Shown: positions 33,480 to 46,684 of the stretch, piece by piece
Layout of the letters: every line of letters begins with the position of its first letter
Numbering within the stretch: position 1 is the first letter of the stretch
Program-made: the position numbers and the translations under genes
Source of the DNA: Acarospora socialis
Lineage: Eukaryota > Ascomycota > Lecanoromycetes > Acarosporales > Acarosporaceae
Direction: 5' to 3'
NCBI GenBank assembly: GCA_025617375.2
Contig: JAMYGW020000001.1
Span: forward strand, 3,410,001 to 3,474,000
DNA: 64,000 nucleotides
The notes under the pieces: model-generated
The model's input: the letters and a program-made list of their open reading frames with translations, nothing else
The model's database searches: none
Told to the model about the DNA's origin: nothing

Positions 33480-36400
33480 AGTGATCATTAAATATGAATC
33501 AAAGTCATAATTAATGAACATCAGGTTGACACATTGGTAGATTTTGAAGCAGATGGCAACATTATAAACCAACAACTAGTTGACATGTTAGAATTGATGA
33601 CACAGCAAGCACACTGTTCATTCAACATACAAATGACAAACAGAGTCATCAAAAGAATTAATGAAGAAACCAGTACAGAAGCATCAATTCTGAAAAACTC
33701 TCAAGAGATAATCTTTGATGTTATGAGATCAATCAGATATGATGTGATACTAGAGATGTTCTGATTATGCAGAAAGAATTCATGAATTGACTGAGTCACA
33801 AAAGAGATATGCACAATTGAAAACACATACAAGATTTCTGAACAATCAGAAATGAGCTTACTGAAGCATAAGTCATGAGATCATGAGATATTGCTATTGG
33901 ATGAAAAGCAATCTAAGTGGATGCTGTTATACCCAATGAGTGAGAATCAACTCAAGAAAGTAAGAACTTACCTTGATGAGAATCTAAAGAGAGAATTCAT
34001 CAAATCATCTAAGTCATCAGCAGAATATTTGATCCTATTCATATCAAAGAAAGATGACAGAAAACAACTATGTGTTGACTACAGACAACTCAATGAGATA
34101 ACTCACTGAGATAGTTATTTTCTACCATTGATAGAAGAGTTGCAAGACCAATTAGATAAGACTAAGTGGTTTATGAGCTTAGACCTTAGAGATGCCTATT
34201 ACCAAGTCAGAATGAAAGAAGATGAAGAATGGAAAATGGTGTTCTGAATGAGATATGAACATTATGAGTACACTGTTATGTCATTTGAGTTAAAAAATGC
34301 CTCAGTCATCTTTCAGAGATTGATCAATGACATGTTGAGAGAGTTTCTTGATGATTTTGTGATCACATATCTTAATGATATTCTGATATATTCAGAAGAC
34401 CTTGAAAAGCACTGTGAACATGTGCAGAAGATATTAGCAAAGCTTAATGAGAGAGCTCTGTATGTGAAAAAGTCAAAAAGCAGGTTCAAAATCAAAAAAG
34501 TCAAGTTTCTAGAATATGTGATTCAACCTGAACAAATCAAGAAGAATTCAAAAAAGACAGAAGCAGTCAGAAACTGATCAACATCAAAGAAAGTCAAGGA
34601 AGTACAGGTCTTTCTAGGGTTGATGAACTATTATTGAAAGTTTGTGTTGAACTATGCAAGAATTGCAAAACCACTAACACATTTGACACACAAGAGCAAA
34701 GAATGACATTGAAAAAAAGAACAGAAGAATGCATTTCACACATTAAAGAAAAGTCTTAGAAGAACAGCACATCTGAGAATACTCAATTCAGCATGCAAAA
34801 AGATACTGAAAACCAACACTTCAGATTTCACAGTAAAAGCATGTTTATATCAGATCAAAGAAGAACAACAGAAACTTATAGTGTACTGATTTAGAAAACT
34901 ATCAGAACTCAAGAAAAGATATGAGATTCATGACAAGAAACTTCTTGCAATAGTGAAAGCACTACAAGATTGAAGATCTTATCTTGCAGAAACAAGCAAG
35001 TCAATTCAGATCTATATGGATCACAAGAATCTGAGAAACTTCACAATGACAAAGCAACTCAATCAATGACAGGTTTGTTGGACAGAGCAGTTGACAGATT
35101 ATGAATTTCAAATTCATTACAAGAAAAATAATGAGAACAGCAAAGCAGATGCCTTGAGCAGACAATCTGATCATGAAGGTGTACAGATGATACACACTGA
35201 AATTCTGAGCAAAGACAACAACAAAATTCTCATGAAGAACTTAGCAGCAATGTACAAGATAGAGCAAGCTTTCTTGACAGACAAAGAACTCATCAAAATG
35301 TGTCACTACAATCAGACTGAAGAACATCTAGAAGTTAAATGCATCAAAGACTTAGTGCAGAGAAGACACAATGTTAGTGACTTTAGAAATTGAATCATCA
35401 AGATGATCACTGTGTGCAACTCATGTTGAAGAAACAAGATCAACTGAGATAAATAATATGACAAAGTAACACAATTGAATGCATCAGATGCATCATGAAA
35501 GTCAGTTATCATGAACTTCATCATGAAGCTATCACTGTTCAAGAACTTGACATGAAAAATAAGATTCAATAGTATATTGACTATAGTGAACAGATTGACC
35601 AAGTACATGATGTTCATTTCATTCAAAGAAACCACAACAGCATCAGTATTGACATATACCATACTGCAAGAATTGATTAGCAATCACAGACTATCAAAAG
35701 AATTTATCACTGACAGAGACAAGCTGTTTACAAGCAAGTTTTGAGAAACACTCACAGCAGAACTCAGAATAAAACACAAAATGTCAACAGCATATCACTC
35801 ACAGACAGATGAACAGAGCAAATGAATGAATCAGACAGTAGAAACATACTTGAGACACTATATCAATGAGAATCAGAACAACTGAGTATGACTGTTATCA
35901 ACAGCACAATTTGCATACAACAACACAAGAAACAAAACCACAGAAAAAACACCTTTCTATGTGAACTATGACTACAACTCAGAGATATGATGAGATTCTA
36001 AAGAACACAGATCATGAAGTCAAAGAATGATTTTAGACATCACTCAAATGAAGAAACTGCATCAAGACCTGACAGAACAGATCAGACAGCAGATGAGACA
36101 AGCAACAAAGACAAAATCATTCAAAAAGAAAGAGAAGGTATATCTGAGAACAGACAACATATGAACAAAGAAAAGAAGCAAGAAGCTGAAAAACAAGAGC
36201 ATTGAATCATTCAAAATCATATGAAACATCAAAGAATTAAGCTATGAGCTAGACTTACTCAAGAAGATGAGAATACATTCAGTATTTCATGCATTCATGT
36301 TACAGCACTGCAACCAGTCCATACCACTTCAAGCCACTGAAACACCTGTCAAACCCAATGAAGAATACAAAGTTGAGAACATTCTAGAGAGAAGAATGAT

Positions 36401-36530
36401 TAGTGAGGAAGTTCACTACCTCATAAAATGAAAAGAATATGATACATCAGAAAATACCTGAAAACTCAAGGAAAATCTCAAGAACTGTGCAAGAACACTT
36501 CAACATTTTGAGAAGAGAAATTGAGATTAG
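33480..36530 (+). pseudogene. pol region of element A: protease, RT, RNase H, integrase, chromodomain-like end, fossil
   Basis: Protease at about 33,520-33,770; RT at about 33,930-34,560, where the CVDYRQLN stretch and a YxDD-type box (YLND) are visible; RNase H at about 34,690-35,150, closing with a KADALSRQ motif; integrase from about 35,260 to 36,000 with an HHCC-type finger and core (TDRDKLFTSKFW region near 35,715); and a chromodomain-like end at about 36,330-36,530. This RT-RNase H-integrase order defines Ty3/gypsy. Broken. Confidence 0.88.
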
Positions 36531-36549
36531 CTCAGAAGAATGAAGACAT

Positions 36550-36984
36550 TGTGTCAATGAGTTGCAACAATGATTGAGAATTTTCATTCTCTGTTTCATC
36601 ATTATCATCAGCAAGCTCTTCAGTGAGACACTTTGCTTTTGTATCAATTCAAGTTTCAGACTGTTTCAAGGTTTTCTGCAACCTAGCAATTTTTGTCAAA
36701 AGTGTGAAAAGTTGCTCATCAAGAGTCAGAGAGAGCTCATTTTCAGTTTTGAAGCAAACAGACTCAAGAAAGTCAAGAGAGAGACTGACACAGAAATGAC
36801 CTTGATGCACACACTCAGCACACTTTGCAGACTTAAAGAAGTCAGGCAACACCAACAGATTGAGAGACATCATGATGCAGAAAAGATTGATGTCTAGACA
36901 ATGATCACAAGAAACAAGTGCAGGATTTCCTTTACAGAATATGGTATCAGTGAGGCAAAGTCAATTTTTGGATTTCAAGTGCAT
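36550..36984 (-). pseudogene. Opposite-strand ORF of element A, fossil
   Basis: Minus-strand frame with a CxxC cluster and a second C-x2-C-x6-C cluster (KCAECVHQGHFC) followed by a helix-prone Leu-rich stretch and an acidic end. It occupies the same place and opposite orientation as in B. The box upstream here is a TATA variant (TTTATTTAAG, about 37,021-37,033). Confidence 0.5.
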
Positions 36985-37068
36985 TGTCAGGATGTGATGA
37001 TCAAGTGCTGATATATACTCTCACTTAAATAAACCCTAGAGAACTAGCACCTGAGAGAAAAGAAATGG

Positions 37069-37385
37069 TGTTACAACTATACCCTAGAAAGAAACAGCAG
37101 AACAAGAGATATGTCTGAGAGAGCATAACTCTGAGCATGAAACAACAGAATGTCAGACATTTTCTCATGAACATGTGTCTGAGAGCACATCAGAACACTG
37201 AAATGCCGAGCATGCCAGTGTGCCTGTTCCTATATAGTAGAATTGATTCTCTTATGAAATCAATTGTGTTCAACTCATCTAGTTATGCAATACAAAGCTA
37301 CTGTTTACCTAGAACCTTTGAACCTTTATATCAAAGAGCACAAACCCTAGCCCTATAATCAAGAAATCTCAGTTGAAACATAACA
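37069..37385 (+). repeat. 3' LTR of Ty3 element A (317 bp)
   Basis: Reads TGTTACAACT...GAAACATAACA, preceded by a purine-rich tract (37,052-37,068) and followed by the TSD CAATA. It contains one of the few CpGs of the whole block. Confidence 0.96.
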
Positions 37386-37390
37386 CAATA
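37386..37390. repeat. TSD of element A, right copy (CAATA)
   Basis: Matches 31,345-31,349. Confidence 0.93.
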
Positions 37391-38650
37391 CTTGATGTTG
37401 ATTCTTGAGATGCTGGTATGCTGTCTTCAGTCTCATGTTGACTTCTCACTGATCAACTTCTTCTTGATTTGCATTCAAATTTAAGACAATTCAGATGCTA
37501 TCACTGTAGTCTTCTTCTATCTGAGTATCACAAGTATTGATTTCTTTGATCTTAATCTCTAAAACACACAGTTCTTTTCTCACAGCATTGTCTGATCTAG
37601 ATTATTCTGTGATATCATAAGTTTCTTGTTTCTGACATGACTTTTTTGAATAGTATTTGGTTTCTTTCTTGCTGCTCATGTGTGTTCAACACATGTTATT
37701 GTAGCAAGCTGTTCAGCTAAGATTGTTGTGCACTACTTTCTTAGTCACAATCACAACTTTCTTTCTTTTTTTCTTAGATTTTCTGCAGTTCTGTGCAAGG
37801 TGTCTGATAGTATTGCAGTTGTAGTATGTTTGCATTTCTCAGTTGCTCAAAGACTTTTCTCTTGAGAATCATTTCTTTTCTTGTGATGCTTTCTTCAATC
37901 TTAGTGCTGAAGATTAATCTTGTTTCATCATGTTGAGATTCATGAGATTCAAGTAATGTCATCTTTGATTTTCTCTATCAGCTCATCTCATTCATCTCTG
38001 ATGTCAATAGTCTCTTTTTTTCATCTGTTGCTCTCACTGATGACTGTTTATCATGATTGTTTTGTTGATAAGTTCTTGCAGATCATTCAGTCTGTCACTT
38101 TGTGCAATCTTGTTCTTAATAGATTTCTTCAAGTCTCAATAGTAAGCTGATGCTAACTGATCTGAGTTTCATTGCATAAGTGCTGCAATTTGTTGAAACT
38201 CTGTCACATACTTAACTGCAAATTCTTCTTGCTGTAACATATGAATTCTCTGTTCTGCTGCACATTTCTCATTAATTACTTCAAAGATTCTTCTCAGCTC
38301 TTCTTTGAACTGCATTCAGTTCTCTATGCAAGATGTATTTCATTTTTAATCAGAAATGCTCTTAATTGTGAACTTATTGAGCTGTGATTTGATTCAATTA
38401 AATGCTGTGTTCTTCATGTAGAATGTTGTGAATAGAATTCTGTCAACATCACTTTCAAATTTCTTCTGATTGAAGTTGACATACAGATCTATCTGAGCAA
38501 GAAATTGTCTCAGATTTTGTCAATCTTCTGTAAAGTTCTCTGAGATCTTGACTTTGAGTACTTCATGATTGATGTTGACTATCTTTGTCAATTTAATACT
38601 CTGTGATGCATCATCTGAGATCAATTCTTTGAATGACATTCTTTATATTG
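37386..38650 (-). pseudogene. gag start of element B, fossil
   Basis: The minus-strand counterpart of 31,690-32,950 in A (capsid-like part, CCHC area near 37,800). It continues beyond A at 31,349-30,900. Broken. Confidence 0.75.
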
Positions 38651-38665
38651 TGAGAATGTTCAAAG

Positions 38666-39015
38666 TGTTACATTTCAACTGAGATTTCTTGGTTATAGAG
38701 CTAGGGTTTGTGCTTTGTGATATAAAGGTTCAAAGATTCTAGATAAATGATAGCTTTGTATTGTGTAACTAGATGAGTTTGAACATGATCATTTTCATAA
38801 GAAAAACAATTCTACTATATAGTGAGTCTGCTTGCTGGTCTTGTTGTTGAGTTCATTGAGATGACTCACTCATGCAATTCATTGAGCTTGCTCATCAAGC
38901 TCACCATTGAGCATGTTGAGATGTCACATGACTGCTGTCTAGATATTTTCTGAATATACACTACTTATGTGTATGCATCAGTCTGCTCTAAGCTCATCTT
39001 AACTTGATCATAACA
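38666..39015 (-). repeat. 5' LTR of Ty3 element B (350 bp)
   Basis: In plus coordinates it reads TGTTACATTTC...GATCATAACA, followed by the TSD AACAG at 39,016-39,020. Confidence 0.95.
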
Positions 39016-40098
39016 AACAGATTGATCAATATACAATGTTTATTTCATTTAAAGAAACTGCAACAACATCAGTATTGATATATACTATACTGCAAGAATT
39101 GATTAACAGTCATAAATTATTAAAAGAATTTATTATTGACAAAGACAAACTGTTTACAAGCAGATTTTAAGAAATGTTTACAGTAGAACTTGAAATAAAA
39201 CATAAAATATCAATAATATATCATTTACAGACAGATAAATAAAGTAAATGAATGAATTAAACAGTAAAAATATACTTAAAACATTACATTAACAAGAATC
39301 AGAATGATTAAGTACAGCTGTTGTTAATAACACAGTTTATATACAACAATGCAAAGAACAAGATCATGAAAAAAACATCTTTCTATGTAAACTATAATTA
39401 AAACTTAAAAATATAATGAGATTCACAGAAGCATGAATCATGAAGTTAAAAAGTAATTTTGAATATCACTCAGTTAAAAAAACTGCATCAAGATCTAACA
39501 AAATGAATTGAACAGCAAATAAAATGAGTAATAGAGACAAAATCATTTGAGAAAGAAAAAAAAATATACTTAAGAACAGACAAGATAAGAATTAAAAAAA
39601 GAAGCAAAAAATTGAAAAATAAGAGCATAGAATTATTCAAGATTATATAAAATATCAAAGAATTAAGTTATGAGTTGAACTTACTCAAAGAAATAAGAAT
39701 ACACTCAGTATTTTATACATTTATACTACAGCACTGCAATCAGTTCATATTACTTCAAGTCATTAAAACATCTGTTGAACTCAATAAAGAATATAAAGTT
39801 AAAAACATTTTAAAGAAGAGAATGATTAAAGAAAAAGCTCATTATTTCATAAAATAAAAAAAATACAATATCTTGAAAAATATCTGAAAACTCAAAGAGA
39901 ATCTCAAGAACTGCACAAGAACACTTCAATATTTTGAAAAAAGAAATTGATATTAGTTCAGAAGAATAAAGATATTAAGTTTATAAGTTGTAATATTGTT
40001 TGAGAATTCTCATTCTTAATTTCATTATTATCACTTTCAAGTTCAACAGCAAGACAGTCAGTCTTCTGTGCAACACAATAATTCATTTGATTCAAAAT
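39016..40098 (+). pseudogene. Element C: integrase remainder and chromodomain-like end, fossil
   Basis: Continues from 26,889 across B: integrase core and C-terminal part to about 39,620, chromodomain-like end at about 39,770-39,940, then the end of the opposite-strand ORF up to the D insertion. Confidence 0.8.
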
Positions 40099-40459
40099 TG
40101 TTATGATCATACTTTGAGAGAAAAAAACTGACAGATCTGTGATCAGAAATTCATCTGAAGTGTATATGAAGAGAACTGCTAGACAGCAGTCACATAATGA
40201 CATGATAACTCAATGACAAGAAGACAAGCTGAAAACTTAACTGCTTAACATCAAGATGTTAAAACATCAAGAGTGCTCAATGCAGAGACATCAAGCTTAT
40301 TCTATATAATAGAATTGTTTCTCTTATGAAAACAATTATGTTTAACTTAAATAACTATCTAAGAGTTAAAGATCAGAATTATTTCAAATCAGCTGTTATA
40401 TTAATAAGCACAAATTCTTAGTTCTACATACTCAAGAAAGCTTAGATTAGAATATTACA
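40099..40459 (+). repeat. 5' LTR of Ty3 element D (361 bp)
   Basis: Reads TGTTATGATCATAC...GAATATTACA, with TSD AAAAT at 40,094-40,098. About 69 of 361 positions differ from its partner by eye, all but about one being transitions. Confidence 0.94.
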
Positions 40460-43400
40460 CTTTGAACATTCTTACAATATAATAAGTATGATGTCTGACA
40501 CACAGAAGAATGTTTCAACTTTGTTTTTGAGATAAGTTTAAACAAACTCATCTCTATCATTTACTTCAGATAAAGTGATGATACAATTAATGATGATGTC
40601 AGTTTAAATCATACAATTATCTTTAAGTGCATTCAAGATACAGATATCAGATATCTTTGATGAAGAGTGAGAAAAGTTGTGAGTCTTTGTGACTAAGTTT
40701 GATCTATATATTGAATTCAATCAATTGAAGTTTCAAATCAATCAAGAAAAAATACTGTTTGCAACAATTTATCTTGTGAATGCAGTCTTTGATTGAGTTA
40801 ATCTCAAGTTGCATGAGTTTTTAAAAAAGAAATATGAAGAATGCAATGCAGATGTGAAGTCTATGTTCAATGACTATGAATAATTTAAAAAAAAAACTCA
40901 AGAAAGTCTTCAGAGTAATTGATGAAGAGAGAGCAGCAAAGAGATGAGTTTATATCTTATGACAAAGTGAATCAGCAACAGTATATGTCACAGAGTTTCA
41001 ACAGTTAGTAACACTTATCAGATGAAATAATAAAGCACTTATTTATCAGTACTATTGTGAATTAAAAAAGTTCATCAAAAACAAAATAGTCTGAACAGAA
41101 CAATCAGACAATCTTTAGAAAATGATTGATCTGAGTATCAATATTGACAGTTGTCAATGAGAATGACAGATGAAACAAAAAAGATATTGAATATCATCTA
41201 TGATAGAAGATCAAGAAGAAAGCTTTTAATTGTGAACAAAGTGATATGTTTCATCAATAAGACATAGAAAAACAAACTCTATAAATCTTAATGTGATCAA
41301 GAAATATTGTCAGAAATCATGAAAAACTAAATAAACAAAGTCTAAACATCAGACAGAGTGATTCACTAAGTTTTAGATGACACTGTGAAACAAAATATGA
41401 ATGTATTACAACTGCAGAAAATCTGAACATTTTGTTTAAGAATGCAACAGATCTCAGATAAAAAGAAAAAATATTGCAGTGACAGTTAAAAAGAATACAT
41501 GCATAGTGCATGACATTCTCAACTGAACATTCTGTTACAATGACATGTGCAGAGTATACATGAGTGTAAAAAACAGAGTCAGATGATACTTTCAGAAACT
41601 GTGTAAAGATGTGAGAAATGAACACAACATGATGAATTAATTAAATTACAAGAAAGAACTAGCTATTTTTATGAAAGAATATATTAAGAAGAACATTCTT
41701 GATGCTGAGATTGAAGAGACTGATACTCAAGAAATTCAGATAGAAGAAGACTACAGTGATAATATTTGACAAATACTGAATTTAAATGTGAATTAAAAAG
41801 AGATCAACAAATAAAAAGTCAATATAAGACTGAAGAAAGCATATCAGCACTCAGAGAATCAATGTAAGACATTGAAGAAAGACAAGCTTCAGTTTGAGAA
41901 GTAAGAACTTGAATAAGAGATACAAGCTTGAAAATGAAAAGCAAAATGCAAGAGTGTGAAAGAGAAAAAAACATGTGATCAGCTAAATGAACTGATGATA
42001 GCTGTTAAAGATGAATGTCTCAGCAGTGATAATGCAATACTGCTGAAATTTCTTGTTTAAAAAACAAAGAGTCACAAAATTGAGATATACTTACTTAAAG
42101 AATATATCATGCAAAATGAAGATAGATGAATTTTCAGTGAAAAATATATATTATTTGAATTTCTGTAAAGAGTAAAAGTCTTTGAGAATCAGTTACAGAT
42201 GAAATATGATCAGTATGAATCTCAACTACATTCAGAAAAACATATTGAGCAGTACAGTCTAAAATATATGAATCTTATGATTGAACAGAAATCAAGATGA
42301 TTTCAAGAACTTTGAAGATGAACTGAACAACTGAATGAGTCAAAAAATGAAAAGCTCTCTTGATAAGATTAAAGAATAAGAAGTTAGTGACATCTCAAAG
42401 ACATAACAATGATCATTAAATATGAATCAAGATTACATTCAACAGACATCAAATCAATGCATTAATAGATTCTGAAGCAAACAGTAACATTATAAACTGC
42501 AAAATAATCAATATGTTGAGATTAGAGACATGATGAGTGTGCTGTTTATTCAACATATGAATGATAAATGAAATCATTGAAAGAATTGATGAGAAAGTCT
42601 GTGTGAAAGCTTCAATTCTTGGAAATTCACAAGAGATAATGTTTGATGTTATGAAATCAATTGAATATGATACAATGCTAGAAATATCTTGATTGCACAA
42701 AAAGAATTTAAGAATTGATTGAGTCACAAAAGAGATATGTGCAATCAAATACACATATAAAATTCTCAAACAATCAGAAATGAACTTATCAAAATATAAG
42801 TCATAAAATCACAAAATACTGCTATGGAACAGAAAGCAGTTTAAGTGAATATTACTATATTTAATGAGTGAAAATCAACTCAAGAAAGTAAGAATCTATC
42901 TTGACAAGAATTTCAAGAAAGAATTCATCAAATCATTAAAGTCATCAGTAAAATATCTGATTCTGTTTGTACTGAAGAAAGATGAGAAAAAATGATTATG
43001 TGTTGATTACAGACAACTCAACAAGATAACACATAGAAATAATTATTTTTTACTGTTGATAGAAGAATTACAGAATTAATTAGACAAGACTAAGTGATTC
43101 ACAAGCTTAGATCTCAAGAATATTTACTATTAAGTCAGAATGAAAAAAAATAAAGAATAAAAAATAACATTTTGCACAAGATACAAACATTATGAATACA
43201 CTGTTATGTCATTTAAACTGAAAAATGTCTCAGTCATCTTTCAGAGATTAATCAACAACATGTTAAGAGAATATCTCAATAATTTTATGATCACATATCT
43301 TAACAATATTCTGATATATTCAGAAGATCTTAAAAAACATTGTAAGTATGTACATAAGATATTAGTAAGACTCAATGAGTGAGCTCTGTACATGAAAAAG

Positions 43401-45479
43401 TCAAAAAGTAAATTTAAAATTAAGAAAGTGAAGTTTCTAGACTATGTAATTCAATCTGAACAGATCAAGAAAAATTTAAAGAAAATAAAAGTAGTCAGAA
43501 ACTGATCAACATTAAAAAGAATCAAGAAAGTACAAGTCTTTCTAGAATTAATGAATTATTATTAGAAGTTCATATTAAACTATGCAAAAATTGCAGAATC
43601 ACTAACACATTTAACATACAAAAGCAAAAAATAACATTGAAATAAGAAGCAGAAGAATGTGTTTTATGTATTAAAGAAAAATTTTAGTGAAATGACACAT
43701 CTGAGAATACTCAATTCAGTATACAAAAAAACACTGAAAATTGATGCTTTAAATTTTGCAATAAAAGTATGTCTATATCAGATTGAAGAAGAACAGTAAA
43801 AATTTATAGTGTATTGATTTAGAAAGTTATCAGAACTCAAGAAAAGATATGAGATTCATGACAAGAAACTTCTTGTAATAGTGAAGACATTGCAAGATTG
43901 AAGATCTTATCTTGCAAAAACAAACAAGTCAATTCAGATCTATATGAATCATAAGAATCTGAGAAACTTTGTAATAATTAAACAACTCAATTGATGACAG
44001 ATTTATTGAACAAAGCAGTTAACAGACTATGAATTTCAAATTTATTACAAGAAAAATAATAAGAATAATAAAGTAAATATCTTGAACAGATGATCTGATC
44101 ATGAAAATGTACAGATAATATATGTCAAAATTCTGAGCAAAAACAACAGAGAAATTCTCACAAAAAACTTAACAGCAATACATAAGATAAAGTAAGCTTT
44201 CTTAACAGATAAAGAACTTATTAAAATGTGTCACTACAGCAGAGTTAAAGAACATCTAAAAGTTAAATACACAAAGAATCTTGTGTAAAGAAGACACAAT
44301 GATAATAATTTTAGAAATTGAGTCATCAAGATGATCACTGTGTGTGATTCATGCTGAAGAAATAAGATTAATTAAAATAAATAATACAACAAAATAACAC
44401 AATTGAATGCATCAGATGCATCATGAAAGTTAATTATCATGAACTTTATTATGAAGCTATTATTATCAAAGAACTCAGCATGAGAAGTGAAATTCAACAA
44501 TATATTGATTATAATAAATAAATTAATCAAATACACAATGTTCATTTCATTCAGAGAAATCACAACAGCATCAGTATTGACATACATTATACTGCAGAAA
44601 TTAATTAACAATTACAGATTATTAAAAGAATTTATTACTGACAGAAATAAGCTGTTCACAAGCAAGTTTTGAAAAACACTTACAGCAGAACTTGAGATAA
44701 AACACAAGATATTAACAGTATATTATTCACAGACAGACAGACAAAGCAAATGAATGAATCAGATAATAAAAACATACTTGAGACACTACATCAATAAAAG
44801 TTAAGATGACTGAGTATGACTGTTATTAACAACACAATTTGCATACAACAATGCAAAAAATGAAATCACAGAAGAAACATCTTTCTATGTGAATTATAAC
44901 TACAATTTAAAGATATAACAAGATTTCAGAGAGCATGAATCACAAAGTTAAAAAGTAATTTTAAATATTGCTCAGATGAAAAAACTGCATTAAAATTTAA
45001 TGAAATGAATTGAACAGCAGACAGAATAAACAACAAAGATAAAATTATTTAAAGAAAAAGAAAAGATATATTTAAGAATGAACAACATACAGATCAAAGA
45101 AAAAAGCAAGAAACTGAAAAATAAGAGCATTGAATCATTCAAGATCATACAAAATATCAAGAAATTAAATTATAAGTTAAACTTACTCAAGAAGATGAGA
45201 ATACATTCAGTATTTTATGTGTTCATGTTACAGCACTGTGATCAGTTTATATCACTTTAAATCATTAAAATATTTGTTGAATTCAATAAAGAATATGAAA
45301 TTAAGAACATTTTGAGAAAGAAAATGATTAGTGAGAAAGTTCACTATTTTGTAAAATGAAAAGATTATGATATCTCAAAAAATATCTGAAAATTCAAAAG
45401 AAATCTCAAGAACTGCACAAGAACACTTCAATATTTTGAGAAAAGAAGTTAATATTAGTTCAGAAAAATAACAATATTG

Positions 45480-45882
45480 AGTTGACAAGTTACAACATTG
45501 TTTGAGAATCTTCATTCTCAGTTTTATTGTTATCACTATTAAGTTCAACAGCAAGACAGTCAGTCTTTTGTGTGACACAACAATTTGTTTGATTCAAAGT
45601 CTTTTGAAAATGCATCATCTTGATGACAAGAGCATCAAGAATCACATTTGCATCACTTATTTTCTTTTGAAGCAAAATACAAGTTCTGTTGAGAAACTTT
45701 CACAATACTGTGATACACAGATGATCTCAACAAGTATATTTATTATATTTTGATCTTTCACTGATCATAACAAAGCAATTGAGACTGTGAACAGTACAGA
45801 ATTCACAAGAAAATATGGTAAGAAAATCACTGAGTTGAATTTTCTTAGCAATTCTTAGATGATTGAAATTTTTAGAAAGCAT
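45480..45882 (-). pseudogene. Opposite-strand ORF of element D, fossil
   Basis: Same place and layout as in B: Cys-containing start, helix-prone middle (a 61-codon open piece at 45,490-45,675), acidic Asn/Asp/Glu tail. Broken. Confidence 0.45.
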
Positions 45883-45959
45883 TGTTGCTGACAATGAAAC
45901 TTTTACATACTTTTGTTTAAATAAATTCTAGAGAACTAGTATCTGAAGAGAGAGAATGA

Positions 45960-46320
45960 TGTTATGATCATATTTTAAGAAAAAAAAACTGACAAGTCTA
46001 TGATCAGAAATCTACTCAGAGTGTATACAGAGAGAACTGTTAAACAGCAGTTATATAATGATGTAATGACTTAATGACAAGAAGATGAGCTGAGAACTTG
46101 ACTGCTTGATGTTGAGACATTGAGATATCAAGAGTGCTTGATGTGAAGACATCAAGCTCACTTTATATAGTAGAATTGTTTTTCTTATGAAAACAATCAT
46201 GTTCAACTTAAATAACTATTTAAAAGTTAAAGATCAGAACCATTTCAGACCAACTGTTATATCAATTAGCACAAACTCTTAGCTCTACATATCTGAGAAA
46301 GCTCAGGTTAGAACATTACA
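45960..46320 (+). repeat. 3' LTR of Ty3 element D (361 bp)
   Basis: Reads TGTTATGATCATAT...GAACATTACA, followed by the TSD AAAAT. Confidence 0.94.
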
Positions 46321-46607
46321 AAAATCTTTTAAAAATGCATTATCTTGACAGCAAAAGCATTAAGAGTCACATTAGCATCATTTATTTTCTTTTGAAGCAA
46401 AATACAAGTTTTTTTGAGAAACTTTCACAATACTGCAACACATGAATGATTGTAACAAGTACACTTATCACATTTTGATCTTTCATTAATCATAACAAAG
46501 CAATTGAGACTGCAAGCAGTACAGAATTCACAAGAAAATGTGATGAAACTATCACTGAGTTGAATTTTCTTTATAATTCTTAGACAATTGAAATTTTTAG
46601 AAAGCAT
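46321..46607 (-). pseudogene. Opposite-strand ORF of element C (start part), fossil
   Basis: Start region with two Cys clusters, read from ATG 46,607-46,605 on the minus strand. The D insertion separates it from its remainder near 39,950-40,098. TATATAAG stands at 46,648-46,641, about 35 bp upstream. Confidence 0.45.
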
Positions 46608-46684
46608 CATTGCTGATGATGAATGATGTAAATACTCTCACTTATATAAATTTAAAGAACTAATGTTTAGAAAAAGAAAAATGA

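Larger units (their letters stand above)
31350..37385 (+). mobile_element. Ty3/gypsy-type element A, innermost and best-preserved fossil (6,036 bp)
   Basis: Plus-strand element with equal-length 317-bp LTRs and a perfect TSD CAATA, inserted in the gag region of B. Internal order: gag with CCHC knuckle, charged linker, protease, RT, RNase H, integrase, chromodomain-like end, an opposite-strand ORF, and the LTR. It keeps the most CC/GG and the longest frames of any copy, so it is the youngest here. It still looks broken, with dozens of breaks. A chromodomain-type Ty3 (Chromoviridae-like) assignment follows from the domain order. Confidence 0.95.
26890..39015 (-). mobile_element. Ty3/gypsy-type element B, fossil, interrupted by A
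   Basis: Minus-strand element with two 350-bp LTRs and a perfect 5-bp TSD AACAG (26,885-26,889 and 39,016-39,020), inserted in the integrase region of C. Without A it is about 6.08 kb. Order on the minus strand: LTR, gag (38,650-37,386, then 31,349-30,900 beyond A), protease, RT (about 30,370-29,740), RNase H (about 29,610-29,140), integrase (about 29,010-28,300), chromodomain-like end (about 27,960-27,800), the opposite-strand ORF and the LTR. Broken, with dozens of breaks. Confidence 0.93.
40099..46320 (+). mobile_element. Ty3/gypsy-type element D, fossil (6,222 bp)
   Basis: Plus-strand element with 361-bp LTRs and a perfect TSD AAAAT (40,094-40,098 and 46,321-46,325), inserted into the opposite-strand ORF region of C. 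gag about 40,480-42,350 (knuckle area about 41,410-41,450), RT about 42,850-43,480, RNase H about 43,640-44,080, integrase about 44,200-44,930, chromodomain-like end about 45,260-45,430. Its LTR pair is more diverged than those of A and B. Broken, with dozens of breaks. Confidence 0.93.

Noticed and set aside
35312-35683. Recurring open frame opposite the integrase core (123 aa here; counterparts at 28,608-28,847, 44,372-44,611, 49,048-49,287, 53,656-53,895 and 60,956-61,195)
   Set aside because: It is the reverse-strand shadow of the integrase coding region in every Ty3 copy, kept open by shared ancestry and composition. It has no start context or upstream box of its own.
36014-36205. Charged 63-codon frame at the integrase end of A as a separate gene
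   Set aside because: Out-of-frame reading across the integrase-to-chromodomain linker of the element.
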